IMG/VR virus record: IMGVR_UViG_3300009167_000028
Coordinates: 1-29,444 of that record
Length of the DNA: 29,444 nucleotides
From: a virus
Direction: 5' to 3' (one strand)
Shown: positions 8,710 through 17,224 of the stretch, piece after piece
Numbering within the stretch: the first letter of the stretch is position 1
How the letters are laid out: each line of letters begins with the position of its first letter
Translations under genes and position numbers: made by a program
Notes under the pieces: model-generated
The model's database searches: none
Seen by the model: the letters and a program-made list of their open reading frames with translations, nothing else
Told to the model about the DNA's origin: nothing

Positions 8710-10920
8710 CTAGCCGCCTCGCTTCTTCAGGAGCTCGAGATAGCGCTTCTCGGCCGCCGTCTTCGGCTCGGGCAGAGCCCCCGCCGCCTTCGCCTCCGTC
8801 TTCGTCGGAGCCGCCTCCGCGGTCTTGCCGCCTCCGAGCCCGTAGAACTTCAGGATGCTGCCGACCGTGATGTCGCCGCCGCCCGCCGGGCGCCACCCGG
8901 GATTCTGCGCCCAAGCCGACTTGGGGTCGTCGCTCTTCGGGTAGACGACCGTGTCCGCGGGTTTGCCGATGAAGGCGGGCGCCGCGACGGCCATCGCGTA
9001 GTCCTCCGCGCTGCTGTCCTTCGTGATGCCGTGGCCCGCGAGGTAGCGGATGTTGTAGGGCATCTGCTCGGCGGGCGAGAGCTTCTTGAAGTCCTCGGGC
9101 TCGATGCCCATGGCCCGGAGGTTATCGGGCATGATCTGCATGGTGCCACTCGCGCCCGCCGAGCTCGTCGCCGTCGGGTCGCCCTGGCTCTCGTGGCCGA
9201 TGACGCGACCGAGCTTGTCCGCGTCGAGCTCGCCCGCGTCGAGCGGGGCGCTCTGCTCGACGCTCGAGCCGCGTCCCGAGCGGCCGCGCCGAGCGCCCGA
9301 TCCCTTCTCGCTCTTCTCCCGCTCTTCCCAGTACCGGTTATAAACCGACGCCGGCACGGAGCGCTCGAGGCGGCTCTTGAAGCCGGCGAGCTCCTCCGGA
9401 TCGAGCGATCGATCGTTGTCGATGGTGTCGAAGGCGTTGTCGAGGTAGTCGGTGAGGTTGCGCTGCTGCGTCTCCTCGACCGCCTTCATGTAGCTCTTGA
9501 CCGCCGCCTTCTGCGCCTGGCTCATGCCGCCGCGCACGGCCTCCTCGATGATGGCGATGCCCTTGGTGATGAGGCTGCCCTTCGGAATATTGAACGCGAA
9601 CTCGAGGTCGGTGTTGCTCGGCGCTCCCTTGAGGTTCTGGGCTTCCATCACGGCGTTGGCGACCATGCCGTCGTCTTCGAGGATGTCGTTGTCGAGCACG
9701 CGCGAGACCTCGGCGGCCTTGTTGACCGAGTTGAGCGATTTGTCGATGCCGCGCTCCTTGTATAGATCCTCGAGCTTGGTTGCGCCGCGCGCCTGCAGCG
9801 CGCTCTTGTCCATGCGCGACAGCCGATTGTCCTTCTCCTTCTGCGCCAGGATGTTTTGCTGACCCTTGTAGATGTCGACGGCTGGGCCGATCGCCTTGTC
9901 GAACGCGCCGAGCGCGTCGCCCGCCTCGAGGCCGAGCCCGGCCGTGGCCCGAGCGGTCGCTTCGGCTCCGGGCTGAAGCTCGCTCGGGAGCGAGCCCGCG
10001 ATGCTCTTGAGCATGGGGCTGAGCCGCGCGTTCGTCTCCGCTGCCATCGCCGGCAAGTCGATGACGTTGCGCGGCACGGCTCCCTGCCAGTCCTCCTCGT
10101 CGGGCCCTCTCCGGGGGGCGCGCGTCTCGCGCGCGTACTGGCTCGCGGAGAGGGCCTGCGCGTAGGCGTCTCCGGTCGACAGCGACCCCGGGGTCATGCC
10201 GCGCCCGACGCTCACGGTCGCGGCTTCGTCGCCGCCGAACTCGGCCGCCGTCGCGAAGTCCGGCTCGCCCGGGGTGAGCGCATCCGTCGTCGCCGCGTCG
10301 AGCGCGCCCGCCGGCTCGAAACCGAGCTCTCCTCGCGCCGCCGTCTCGCGCGGGGGGCTCGCCCCGTCGAGCGTGCCGCGCTCGTTCGTGGGGTAGCCGA
10401 GCCCGTCCATGCGGACGAGAGACTGGGTCGCGCTCTCCTCGCCGTCCCAGCCGTCGATGGCGCGCGGCCCGCGCTCGAACTCTTCGCCCGCCTTCGCCGC
10501 CTCCTCTGCGCGGTTCTGCATCTGGAAGACGGGCAGGCCCCCGACGCTGCCGAGGGTACTGACGTCGATGCCGAGCTGCTCGAGGTACGGAAGCATCGCC
10601 TGCGCCTGCTGCACCTTACCGGTCCCGGCGAGCTCGCCGAACTTCTGTTGGGCCCCTTGCTGCTGCTCGAGCAGCTTCGCTTGGCGCGCCGCCTCCTCCG
10701 CGCGGAGCTTCTCTCTCTGCTCCATCGCGGCGCGCGCGTTGCGCCCCGCCTCCTCCGTCTTGGCCCACTCCCGCTCGCGCTCGTTCTGGCGCTTGGCCTC
10801 CTCGAACTGCTCGCGAGCGAGCGCGAGCCGCTGGCGCTCGAGCGAGCCGGGGCCGCTCGATAGATCCCAAGCGCTCGTCTTGCTCGGCTGGAGCAGCATG
10901 CTCGCGAAGTCGATGGCCAC
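8710..10920 (-). CDS. Ejection protein with C-terminal lytic transglycosylase domain (736 aa)
   Basis: Residues 25-100 are a highly charged coiled coil (LERQRLALAREQFEEAKRQ onward). The middle is polar and helical. Residues about 565-665 form a soluble-lytic-transglycosylase-like domain: GRVIGHESQGDP with the presumed catalytic Glu577, then SSAGASGTMQIMPDN, then PYNIRYLAGHG. The usual AYNAG motif is replaced by VAAPAFIG, as in some phage SLT enzymes. The domain would open peptidoglycan during DNA ejection. T7 gp16 has a comparable domain at its N-terminus; here it is near the C-terminus, followed by a Lys/Ala-rich tail. GTG start, with a strong AGGGAGG 7 nt upstream lying in the end of the preceding gene. 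Confidence 0.82.
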   Translation of the reverse strand: MAIDFASMLLQPSKTSAWDLSSGPGSLERQRLALAREQFEEAKRQNEREREWAKTEEAGRNARAAMEQREKLRAEEAARQAKLLEQQQGAQQKFGELAGTGKVQQAQAMLPYLEQLGIDVSTLGSVGGLPVFQMQNRAEEAAKAGEEFERGPRAIDGWDGEESATQSLVRMDGLGYPTNERGTLDGASPPRETAARGELGFEPAGALDAATTDALTPGEPDFATAAEFGGDEAATVSVGRGMTPGSLSTGDAYAQALSASQYARETRAPRRGPDEEDWQGAVPRNVIDLPAMAAETNARLSPMLKSIAGSLPSELQPGAEATARATAGLGLEAGDALGAFDKAIGPAVDIYKGQQNILAQKEKDNRLSRMDKSALQARGATKLEDLYKERGIDKSLNSVNKAAEVSRVLDNDILEDDGMVANAVMEAQNLKGAPSNTDLEFAFNIPKGSLITKGIAIIEEAVRGGMSQAQKAAVKSYMKAVEETQQRNLTDYLDNAFDTIDNDRSLDPEELAGFKSRLERSVPASVYNRYWEEREKSEKGSGARRGRSGRGSSVEQSAPLDAGELDADKLGRVIGHESQGDPTATSSAGASGTMQIMPDNLRAMGIEPEDFKKLSPAEQMPYNIRYLAGHGITKDSSAEDYAMAVAAPAFIGKPADTVVYPKSDDPKSAWAQNPGWRPAGGGDITVGSILKFYGLGGGKTAEAAPTKTEAKAAGALPEPKTAAEKRYLELLKKRGG

Positions 10921-10923
10921 CGG

Positions 10924-12846
10924 TCAGCCTCCCTTTGCCGTGGCCTCGGCCACGCCCTTGACCATCTCGTGGACCTGGTCGATCTGCTTCTGGTCCATGT
11001 TCGCCTCCTGCATCGCGGGCAGCATCTCGGCCTCCCAGGCCGCCTCCCAGTCGGCCACGCTGCCGTCGATGATGCCCTGCATCGCGCTCGAGATGGCGCC
11101 CTGCACCTGCTGGCTGTAGCCGCGCACGTCCTCCATGGTCTGCTGCATGCGCGCCTGCCGGCTGCCCTCGGCGCCGCTGGCCGCGCGGTTGAAGGAGTCG
11201 AGGCGGTTCAGATCGTTCTGCGAGAGCGTGTTGGCGATGTCGGCGCTCGTCTTGTTCCGGTCCATGCCGAGCCGGCTCGCGGCCTCCGCCGCGCGCATCG
11301 ACGAGTCGTAGTTCAGCCTCTTGGTGTCGTCGCTGCGGAAGGCGATGTCGGCGCCCGAGTTCATCCGGTCGAGCGCGGTCTTGTCCGCGTTGTTCATGGC
11401 GGTGGTGCTCGACTCGTAGCGGCGAGCTTCGGCGCTGTCGGCGTTGCTCGCGATGTTGCCGAAGGCATTGAGCCCCGCGATGTTCGCCTCCTGCGCACGC
11501 GCTGCCTGGCTGTCGGCGTTGTTCGCCATGTTGCCGAGCAGCTCGTTCCGCCCGAGCTCTTGAGACGCGAGCTGGTTATTGACGTTGCCGAAGGCCGTCA
11601 CGGCGTTGATGTTGCCGTTGAAGGCGTCGAGCGACGTCTGGTCGGCGGCGCGCGCTTGGTTGCCGAGCATGGTCTGCTGACCCAAGGTCTGATTGCCCGC
11701 CTGGTTGGCGAGGTTACCGAAGGTCTCTACGCCCGAGAGGTTCGCCCCGAAGGCGGCGAGGCTACTCAGATCCCCCATGCGCGCCTGGTTACCGAGCAGC
11801 TCCTGCCGCGCCCGCTGCTCCTGCGCCCGCTGCATCTCGGCATCGAAGGAGCGGTTGGCGCGCTGGGCCTCGATGTCGGTGATGACGTTACCGACGCCCG
11901 AGAGGGCCTCGCTCGAACCGTAGACGCCCCGCCCCGCGCTCTGGCGGTTGTAGTCCTGGGTCGCCAGCTGCCGCGCCCGATCGTAGAACGGGTCGAAGTT
12001 CGCAATCGGCATGTCGCCGAACGCGCCCTGGGTCTGGGCGTACTGCCCTGCCGCCAGGTTCGGATCCGAGTAGGTGCCCTTGGTCCCGTAGTCGCCCTGC
12101 ACCTGGTCGTAGAACTGCTGCGCCGCGAGGGGCCCCGAGGCGGCGTTCTGCTGGTACTGGCTCGAGGCTTGGTTGCCGCCCTGGTACTGGCCAATCGAGC
12201 CGTACTGCCCGGCGAGCTGCCCGAGGCCCTGCTCGCCCCCCGTGCCATTGGCGAGACTCGCCGAGCTCTGGCCGTACTGGCCTTGGGCGTTCTGCGGACC
12301 CGAGTAGCCCGTGAACTGATCGTATTGCCCCATGGCGTTGCCGTAGAAGGCGCTCGCCGGGCCCTGCGCGCTGAAGTTCTGCGTCGCCTGCCGCGCGTAC
12401 TGCTCGCCCGCAAACGGGTCCATGTATTGGCCCTGGACCTGGTTCCAATACTGATCGCCCTGGCCCGGACCATCGAGCGTGCCGAGGTTCTGGTTCAGGT
12501 AGTTCTCGCCCTGCGTCGGGTTCTGCAGGTTGCCGTACTGGTCCTGCAGCATCCCCGCCGCGGGGTCTTCGAGGTAGCGGTTCTGCGTGTAGAGCAGCGC
12601 CTGCTCGTCGTAGCCCGGGTTCACCATGTTGTTGCCCGGGTTCTGGAGCGGGTCTTGGACCTGGCCACTCGTGCCGCCGCCGGCCCACTCGGGCAAGCCC
12701 ACGCCGTACGTCTGCGGCGCGTTCGGGCGGTTGCTCGTCGCCGGGCGCGCCGTGGTCGAGAGCTGCCCCGATGGGTACACCGGCATGTTGCCGTAGATGT
12801 CGGTGTTGACCTTGTTGTTGACGACCGGTTCGCTCCAGCGTGCCAT
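10924..12846 (-). CDS. Gln/Asn/Gly-rich internal virion protein candidate (640 aa)
   Basis: The first 300 residues are unusually rich in Gln, Asn, Gly and Tyr with short QYG/QGQY repeats. Residues 351-479 are three tandem 43-residue repeats, and the last 150 residues are mixed charged helix. There is no signal peptide and no cysteine-based motif. Its place between a small coiled-coil protein and the transglycosylase ejection protein suggests another internal (ejection) protein, since P22-like phages carry three. A fibrous or scaffold role is the alternative. It starts at an ATG that shares one base with the preceding stop (TGATG) and ends 3 nt before the GTG of the next gene. Confidence 0.6.
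   Translation of the reverse strand: MARWSEPVVNNKVNTDIYGNMPVYPSGQLSTTARPATSNRPNAPQTYGVGLPEWAGGGTSGQVQDPLQNPGNNMVNPGYDEQALLYTQNRYLEDPAAGMLQDQYGNLQNPTQGENYLNQNLGTLDGPGQGDQYWNQVQGQYMDPFAGEQYARQATQNFSAQGPASAFYGNAMGQYDQFTGYSGPQNAQGQYGQSSASLANGTGGEQGLGQLAGQYGSIGQYQGGNQASSQYQQNAASGPLAAQQFYDQVQGDYGTKGTYSDPNLAAGQYAQTQGAFGDMPIANFDPFYDRARQLATQDYNRQSAGRGVYGSSEALSGVGNVITDIEAQRANRSFDAEMQRAQEQRARQELLGNQARMGDLSSLAAFGANLSGVETFGNLANQAGNQTLGQQTMLGNQARAADQTSLDAFNGNINAVTAFGNVNNQLASQELGRNELLGNMANNADSQAARAQEANIAGLNAFGNIASNADSAEARRYESSTTAMNNADKTALDRMNSGADIAFRSDDTKRLNYDSSMRAAEAASRLGMDRNKTSADIANTLSQNDLNRLDSFNRAASGAEGSRQARMQQTMEDVRGYSQQVQGAISSAMQGIIDGSVADWEAAWEAEMLPAMQEANMDQKQIDQVHEMVKGVAEATAKGG
11410..11796 (-). repeat. 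Three tandem 129-bp (43-residue) protein repeats
   Basis: Reading the 640-aa protein, residues 351-393, 394-436 and 437-479 align without gaps. Each begins LGNQAR or LGNMAN, has a central AFG/AFN and a second FGN at about position 27-29, and runs to exactly 43 residues. The copies are diverged in sequence, so this is an old duplication. The regular length and Asn/Ala/Gly content suggest a repeating structural unit, perhaps alpha-helical hairpins. Confidence 0.75.
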
Positions 12847-13382
12847 CAGTACCTCCGTGCTGGCGCTGGCGCCGGCAGCTTGAGCGGAGCCGGCCCCGGG
12901 CCGAGCGGCGTCGTCTGCTGCTGCACCATGGCCATGCGCCGCTGGTTGTCTTGCATCCGCTTCTTGTCGGCTTCCGTCACGCCCTGGAGGCGTTTGCCGG
13001 TGCGGGCGCTCTCCTGATAGGCGCGATCATAGTCGGCTTGCGACATGGCGCCCGGATCGGCACTCATCTGCGCCATCTGCTGCGGGCTGAACGCCGCCTG
13101 CGGGCCGTACATCTGGGCCATCATCTGGTTTTGCGGGTTGAAGGCGAGCATGCTCTGGCCGAGCGCCTGCATGCGCATCTGCGCGTTCTTCTTCTTCTGC
13201 AGCTCGGCATCCTTGGCGAGCTCCTCCTGCTTCTTGATGAGCGCCTTCTGGGAGTCGGGCTGGTAGCCGCCGATGGCGTTGAGCCCGGGGATCTTGGACA
13301 TGGTGTTCTCGCCGAGCAGCTCCGAGCCGCCGAGCGTCGCCACGCCGATGAGGCTCCTGCCTGAAAACGGATTCCATCCCAT
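12846..13382 (-). CDS. Small coiled-coil internal virion protein candidate (178 aa)
   Basis: The N-terminus is hydrophobic and Gly-rich (MGWNPFSGRSLIGVATLGG). Residues 44-70 are a Lys/Glu/Gln helix (KALIKKQEELAKDAELQKKK). The middle is Met/Gln-rich, and the C-terminus is a Pro-rich basic tail. Size and position behind the gp10-like gene match the smallest of the ejection proteins in P22-like phages. An excellent AAGGAG lies 8 nt before the ATG. The stop overlaps the next start (TGATG). The functional call rests on position and composition only. Confidence 0.6.
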   Translation of the reverse strand: MGWNPFSGRSLIGVATLGGSELLGENTMSKIPGLNAIGGYQPDSQKALIKKQEELAKDAELQKKKNAQMRMQALGQSMLAFNPQNQMMAQMYGPQAAFSPQQMAQMSADPGAMSQADYDRAYQESARTGKRLQGVTEADKKRMQDNQRRMAMVQQQTTPLGPGPAPLKLPAPAPARRY

Positions 13383-13394
13383 CGCTTCACTCCT

Positions 13395-14993
13395 TCAATT
13401 GCCGAGGTCATCGAAGGTCTCGGTCGCCTTCACGAGAAACAGCCCCTTGTCGTCGGGGAACCGGAACCGCCACTGCCGCCGGCGGTAGACGCCGAGCGAG
13501 TAGAGCGGGACGACCGGGTTCAGATCGCCGTCGTCGGCGCTGAGCTCGATGTCGACCACGTTCCACTCCTCCGAAAGATCATCGCGCCACTCGAGGTAAC
13601 AGACGACGTCGCGCGACAGCTCGGGCTCGCGCTTGAAGGCGAGGTGCACGGCGGTCGTGCGCTTTCGGTTATTGCTCTCCCGGTCGATGAAGCCCGTGCG
13701 CACGTAGGCCACGATGGCGGCGCCGAGATCCGTGCCCGCGTCGAGCGTGAGCAGGCGGATGGTGCCGTCCGAGAGCCCCACGACGTTGAGGCCCCCGTCC
13801 TGACGCACGAGGTGCGACAGCACCGGGAACATACTGAACTCATCCGTTGCCGCGCTGTGCAGTGCCCAGCGGCACCAGCCGATGCCGGGCTGAAGCACGA
13901 GCGTCTCGGCGTCCGTCTCGAAGCGGAAGACGATGGCGTCGGCGAAACTCTCGCTGAACCGGTAGCCGTAGCACTCGCTCGGCGCGGTGAGCGCGTCGAG
14001 CGTCGCCTGGATGGGCTTGCCCACGTCCTCCCATTCGCGCCCGTCGCTGATGACGATGCGGGTCAGGTGGTCGAGCCACACGTAGCGATCGTCGACCTTC
14101 ACGGGGCTGTAGGCTGCGAGGCAGCCGACTTCGCGCGTGACGCTGGGCGCGAAGGTGACGCTCGTGTCCGGGGAAAAGAGCTGCAGGCTCGTCCGACCGA
14201 AAACGAAAATGTCGTTCGTGTTCTCGGCGCACGCGACGATGCTGTCGGGGCGCGCCTCCGCGGTGAAGAAGCCGGGGCCGCCGGGGCTCGGAGCCCAGAG
14301 CTCGTGCCCCGAGAAGTCGACGATGCCCTGGGTGATGTCCGAGTAGCGGAGCTTGGTCTGGTCGAGCTGCGTGTCGTTGGCGAGCAGACGCGAGCTGTTG
14401 CCGAGGATGTGACTCGCGAGCGGCGGGCAGCCGCCGAGGAAGCTCATCTCGTGGTAGTCGGCATTCGTCGTGAAGTTCGGCGCGCTGAAGGTCTCGGGGC
14501 GGATGTCGATCTTGCCAACCTCGGCCCCGCCTGCGATGACGAGAAGTGCTTCCGTTTCCGCGAACACGGGCCTGGGGAATCGCGTTGTGGCGATGGCTGC
14601 TGGAGTTGCCAGACGATCTTCGTCTGCGACTCCTGTCCCCACGAGGGTGGCGGTGCCTCCCGCGATACGGTAGACGTTTCTGCCCGCGTTGTGGCCTCCG
14701 CCCGAGGCGTTCACCGTGGCGCCCACCGCATAGAGTACGCCCGGGTGCGTTCCGCTCACGGTCGGCGATCCGCTCGTGTGAGCTACCTTCGCTTCCGTGA
14801 GGTACAGTCCGAGCACCCCGCTCGCGTCGACGGCAGTAGCGGGAGCGACACCCGTGTAGGCGACGAGGCCAGGGCGCTTTCGGAGCACACCGCGAGCGTC
14901 GAGGATGACGTTGAACGCCTCGCTCGACGCGCCGCTGATCGGCTCACCGCTGGTCTCCAGCGTTGGCCCGAAGGGGATGGGGGAAGTGGGCAT
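13395..14993 (-). CDS. P22 gp10-like tail hub / DNA stabilisation protein (532 aa)
   Basis: The beginning (SSEAFNVILDARGVLRKRPGL, Arg38-Lys39-Arg40-Pro41-Gly42) is the usual opening of phage stabilisation proteins of the P22 gp10 type, in which a beta-propeller plugs the portal after packaging. Further typical segments are SRLLANDTQLDQTKLRYSD at mid-protein, NDIFVFGRTSLQLFSP, and a repeated blade pattern up to RRRQWRFRFPDDKG near the C-terminus. P22 gp10 is about 470 residues, so this one is slightly larger. It follows the gp4-like gene, as in P22. A 62-nt gap precedes the ATG; it contains a short GC-rich inverted repeat and no obvious promoter. Confidence 0.8.
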   Translation of the reverse strand: MPTSPIPFGPTLETSGEPISGASSEAFNVILDARGVLRKRPGLVAYTGVAPATAVDASGVLGLYLTEAKVAHTSGSPTVSGTHPGVLYAVGATVNASGGGHNAGRNVYRIAGGTATLVGTGVADEDRLATPAAIATTRFPRPVFAETEALLVIAGGAEVGKIDIRPETFSAPNFTTNADYHEMSFLGGCPPLASHILGNSSRLLANDTQLDQTKLRYSDITQGIVDFSGHELWAPSPGGPGFFTAEARPDSIVACAENTNDIFVFGRTSLQLFSPDTSVTFAPSVTREVGCLAAYSPVKVDDRYVWLDHLTRIVISDGREWEDVGKPIQATLDALTAPSECYGYRFSESFADAIVFRFETDAETLVLQPGIGWCRWALHSAATDEFSMFPVLSHLVRQDGGLNVVGLSDGTIRLLTLDAGTDLGAAIVAYVRTGFIDRESNNRKRTTAVHLAFKREPELSRDVVCYLEWRDDLSEEWNVVDIELSADDGDLNPVVPLYSLGVYRRRQWRFRFPDDKGLFLVKATETFDDLGN

Positions 14994-15055
14994 ACTAGGA
15001 GCCCCCGGTTCCGCAGGCAGCTACCGCAGCGGTCGGTTCCAAAGCGCGACACATC

Positions 15056-15787
15056 TCACGCGCTCCATTGGGTCGGGTAGTCCACGACCGCTTGCGGCCC
15101 GCTCGTGTGCTCGAAGGAGAAGCCCACGCACTGCTTTTTCTTCGCCTCGGCGACGCCCGCGAGCAGCGCGACGCGCTCGGCCGGCATCGAGGTGTCGATG
15201 GCAATGTAGTAGGCGAGCTGCCAGACGAGGCAGTCGTACCAGAAGCGCTCGAGGTCGGCGCTCTGCGTTCCGTCACTGCTCGACCCGAAGAGCCGCGTGG
15301 TGTTCAGCCGCAGCACCCCGGACTCGCTCGGCACGGGCCAGAGCCGCAGGTTCACGAGCGCGCCGTGGCGGAAGACGCAGTAGAGCTGGGGGCGCGTCGA
15401 GATGCTGCCCTTGACGGTGAGCGTGCTCCACTTGAAGAGGTCCACCTGCTTGCACACGAGCTCGCCCGTCGTGTGCTTCGTGTCGGGATTCTCGCTCGGC
15501 ACGAACATCGCGTCCTCGTGCACGTCGAGCACGTCCTCGGGCAGCGTGTAGTAGGGCTCGCCCGCGACGAGCTGGAGGTCATGGAAGCCGAGCGTGCGGG
15601 CGACGAAGCCCTCGGTCGCGAGCGCGTCCATGATGAGGTTCAGGGTTGCCCGGCCGTGCTCGAGCTTGGGCGCCATGTTCGCGCCCGACAGACGCGCCTC
15701 GACCGGCAGCACCCCCGCCCGCTTGTAGGCGAGGAGGATGAGCTGGTTGATGCTCACGCGCGGGGCGGGCGAGGTCGCGATGGTCAT
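15056..15787 (-). CDS. P22 gp4-like head-to-tail adaptor (243 aa)
   Basis: The opening INQLILLAYKRAGVLPVEARLSG followed by a helical LEHGRATLNLIMDALATEGF is typical of P22 gp4-like tail accessory factors. These bind the portal ring and receive the gp10 hub. The middle contains YYTLPEDVLDVHEDAMF, and the C-terminal half contains LERFWYDCLVWQLAYYIAIDTSMPAERVALL, both common in this family. P22 gp4 is 166 residues; this protein is longer. Its ATG shares a base with the previous stop (TGATG). Gene order gp4-like, gp10-like, ejection proteins matches P22 podophages. Confidence 0.78.
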   Translation of the reverse strand: MTIATSPAPRVSINQLILLAYKRAGVLPVEARLSGANMAPKLEHGRATLNLIMDALATEGFVARTLGFHDLQLVAGEPYYTLPEDVLDVHEDAMFVPSENPDTKHTTGELVCKQVDLFKWSTLTVKGSISTRPQLYCVFRHGALVNLRLWPVPSESGVLRLNTTRLFGSSSDGTQSADLERFWYDCLVWQLAYYIAIDTSMPAERVALLAGVAEAKKKQCVGFSFEHTSGPQAVVDYPTQWSA

Positions 15788-16131
15788 CAGAACCCCGTCG
15801 GCGGCGTGCCGTCGTAGACGTCCTCGGCGGTGAAGCGCCGGGTCGGTCCCGTGTAGGAGGAGGACGAGCTCGGGCGCCCGTCGCTATCGACGTCGGGGAC
15901 GGCGCCGTCGCTGGGCGCCGTCATGCCGACGCGCTGGCTGAGCGCGGCGGCGCGGTTCGCGGTCAGCTCCGCGAGCGTGAGCTCGTCGCGACCGGGCTGG
16001 TCGTTCTCACAACGGAGAAGCCCGTCACGCCCTCGCCGGAGCGCGCTCCGCAGGTAGGGCACCGAGCACACGTCGCAACGCGATAGGTGCTCGCCCTTCC
16101 TGTCGATGTTGCGCGGGACGCTCCGGGTCAT
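15787..16131 (-). CDS. Zinc-ribbon phage protein near capsid genes (114 aa)
   Basis: Residues 19-42 contain CDVCSVPYLRSALRR followed by GLLRCEND, giving a Cys-x2-Cys plus one later Cys; a fourth ligand (His or Asp) would be needed for zinc. The remainder is acidic and Ser-rich and ends in a short conserved-looking tail (FTAEDVYDGTPPTGF). Small proteins with this pattern are common between capsid and tail-completion genes of other phages and have no settled function. ATG start 9 nt after the beta-helix gene's neighbour region; the stop overlaps the gp4-like start. Confidence 0.7.
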   Translation of the reverse strand: MTRSVPRNIDRKGEHLSRCDVCSVPYLRSALRRGRDGLLRCENDQPGRDELTLAELTANRAAALSQRVGMTAPSDGAVPDVDSDGRPSSSSSYTGPTRRFTAEDVYDGTPPTGF

Positions 16132-16140
16132 TCATCTCCA

Positions 16141-17139
16141 TTACTCGATGGTCGCCGCCGAGGTCATGACGGAGGCGATGCCCGCGCCCTGGTTCTCGTC
16201 GTGCCCGAGGTTCTCGAACGCGCGCATGGCGTGGTTGCTCGTGCCAGCCGCGCTGAGCGCCGCCGTCGCCACGGTCACGTCCGCGGTGAAGCCGAGGTAG
16301 TTCTTGGCGATGATGCCCGTCAGCGCCGCCGTGTCCGTCCAGCGCACCGCCACGGCCGCTGTCGCGCGCCGGTTGACGATGGTGTTGTTCAGGATGCGTA
16401 CCTGCACCGCCGCCGCCGAGATGTCGATGACGCCGCCCGTTGCGGCCGACGCCTCGATATCGAAGTCGTTGCCGACGATGATGCAGCGGTCGACTGCCGC
16501 GGTGATCGCGATGGCGTTCGTCGACACGGCGCCGCCTGCGCTATGACAACGGTTGCTCGCAAAGAGGAAGTCATGGGCGCCCGTGTGGACGGTGACCCCG
16601 ATCGCGCATTCCAGGGCCGAGGAGGTCCCGTAGTTGATGTAGTTGCCGAACATCGCGCAGCCGGCGCCGGTAACGGTGATGGGCGCCGTCACGTTGTCGG
16701 CACCGCCGAACACGAGGTTCATGCCCTGGATGCTCACGTCTGCTACGTCGAGCAGGAACGTGCCGGCAACCGCCGACCAGGTGAGGGTCGGGTTATTGGA
16801 CGCGCCCGGGCGACCCGTGCCGATGATCTGCGTGCCAGCGACCAGGCTGCTCATCGCGTCCGCGGACGAGATATTCTCTGTGTGACCAGGCAGCACGTAG
16901 ACGATGTCGCCCTGTCCCGAGCGGCAGCGAGCCAGCCCCGCGTTCAGCGTGGACACCAGGTTGCCGCTCGCGGCGAAGTGATCCTCGCCGTCCTGCGCGC
17001 CCGTGCTCCGGACGTAGGCGGCGATGCGCCCACCCGGCTTGAGCAGCGTGCCGTAGGGCGTCATGATGCCCGGCATGCTCTGGTAGTAGGGCAGAGCCGA
17101 GGATAGGAAGTTGCCGTAGGCGTTTGCTAAGAGGCTCAT
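16141..17139 (-). CDS. Capsid-adjacent right-handed beta-helix protein (332 aa)
   Basis: Residues 76-90 (QGDIVYVLPGHTENI) and the following alternating hydrophobic rungs (GTQIIGTG, VADVSIQGMNLVFGG, CAMFGNYINYG, HDFLFASNRCHSAG, DRCIIVGNDFDIEA, VQVRILNNTIVNRR, LTGIIAKNYLGF) describe a right-handed beta-helix. The N-terminal 60 residues (ALPYYQSMPGIMTPYG) are probably a virion-attachment segment. Proteins with the same PGH-E-I opening are encoded next to major capsid genes in many phages and are thought to decorate the virion. A capsid decoration or head-fibre role is likely; polysaccharide lyase or hydrolase activity has not been shown for this type. ATG overlaps the preceding stop (ATGA). Confidence 0.75.
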   Translation of the reverse strand: MSLLANAYGNFLSSALPYYQSMPGIMTPYGTLLKPGGRIAAYVRSTGAQDGEDHFAASGNLVSTLNAGLARCRSGQGDIVYVLPGHTENISSADAMSSLVAGTQIIGTGRPGASNNPTLTWSAVAGTFLLDVADVSIQGMNLVFGGADNVTAPITVTGAGCAMFGNYINYGTSSALECAIGVTVHTGAHDFLFASNRCHSAGGAVSTNAIAITAAVDRCIIVGNDFDIEASAATGGVIDISAAAVQVRILNNTIVNRRATAAVAVRWTDTAALTGIIAKNYLGFTADVTVATAALSAAGTSNHAMRAFENLGHDENQGAGIASVMTSAATIE

Positions 17140-17216
17140 TTCTTACCGTCCTTCGGCGTGGGCATGGGTTTGCCGCCCTTGCCCTTCTTGGTTCCGGGTG
17201 CGCATTTCTTGGCCAT
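17136..17216 (-). CDS. Tiny lysine-rich peptide between capsid and beta-helix genes (26 aa)
   Basis: The short ORF begins MAKKCAPGTKKGKGG and ends PKDGKK, so ten of its 26 residues are lysine, with one Cys. It starts 8 nt after the capsid stop and its TGA overlaps the beta-helix start (ATGA), the same coupling used by its confirmed neighbours. The ribosome binding site is weak. It could be a basic capsid-interior or DNA-binding peptide, or simply a translational coupler. A longer version of the frame runs 47 codons upstream into the capsid gene but is a shadow. Confidence 0.5.
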   Translation of the reverse strand: MAKKCAPGTKKGKGGKPMPTPKDGKK

Positions 17217-17224
17217 CGTCGTGC

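Noticed and set aside
6480-8870. 796-aa plus-strand open frame opposite the ejection protein
   Set aside because: Leu/Arg/Ala/Gly-rich shadow of the 912-aa gene, with no ribosome binding site and no recognisable domain. Long antisense frames are expected in GC-rich coding DNA.
10969-13017. 682-aa plus-strand open frame opposite the 640-aa protein
   Set aside because: Composition is Arg/Val/Leu/Ala-dominated shadow. The opposite strand has ordered repeats, good start sites and operon coupling.
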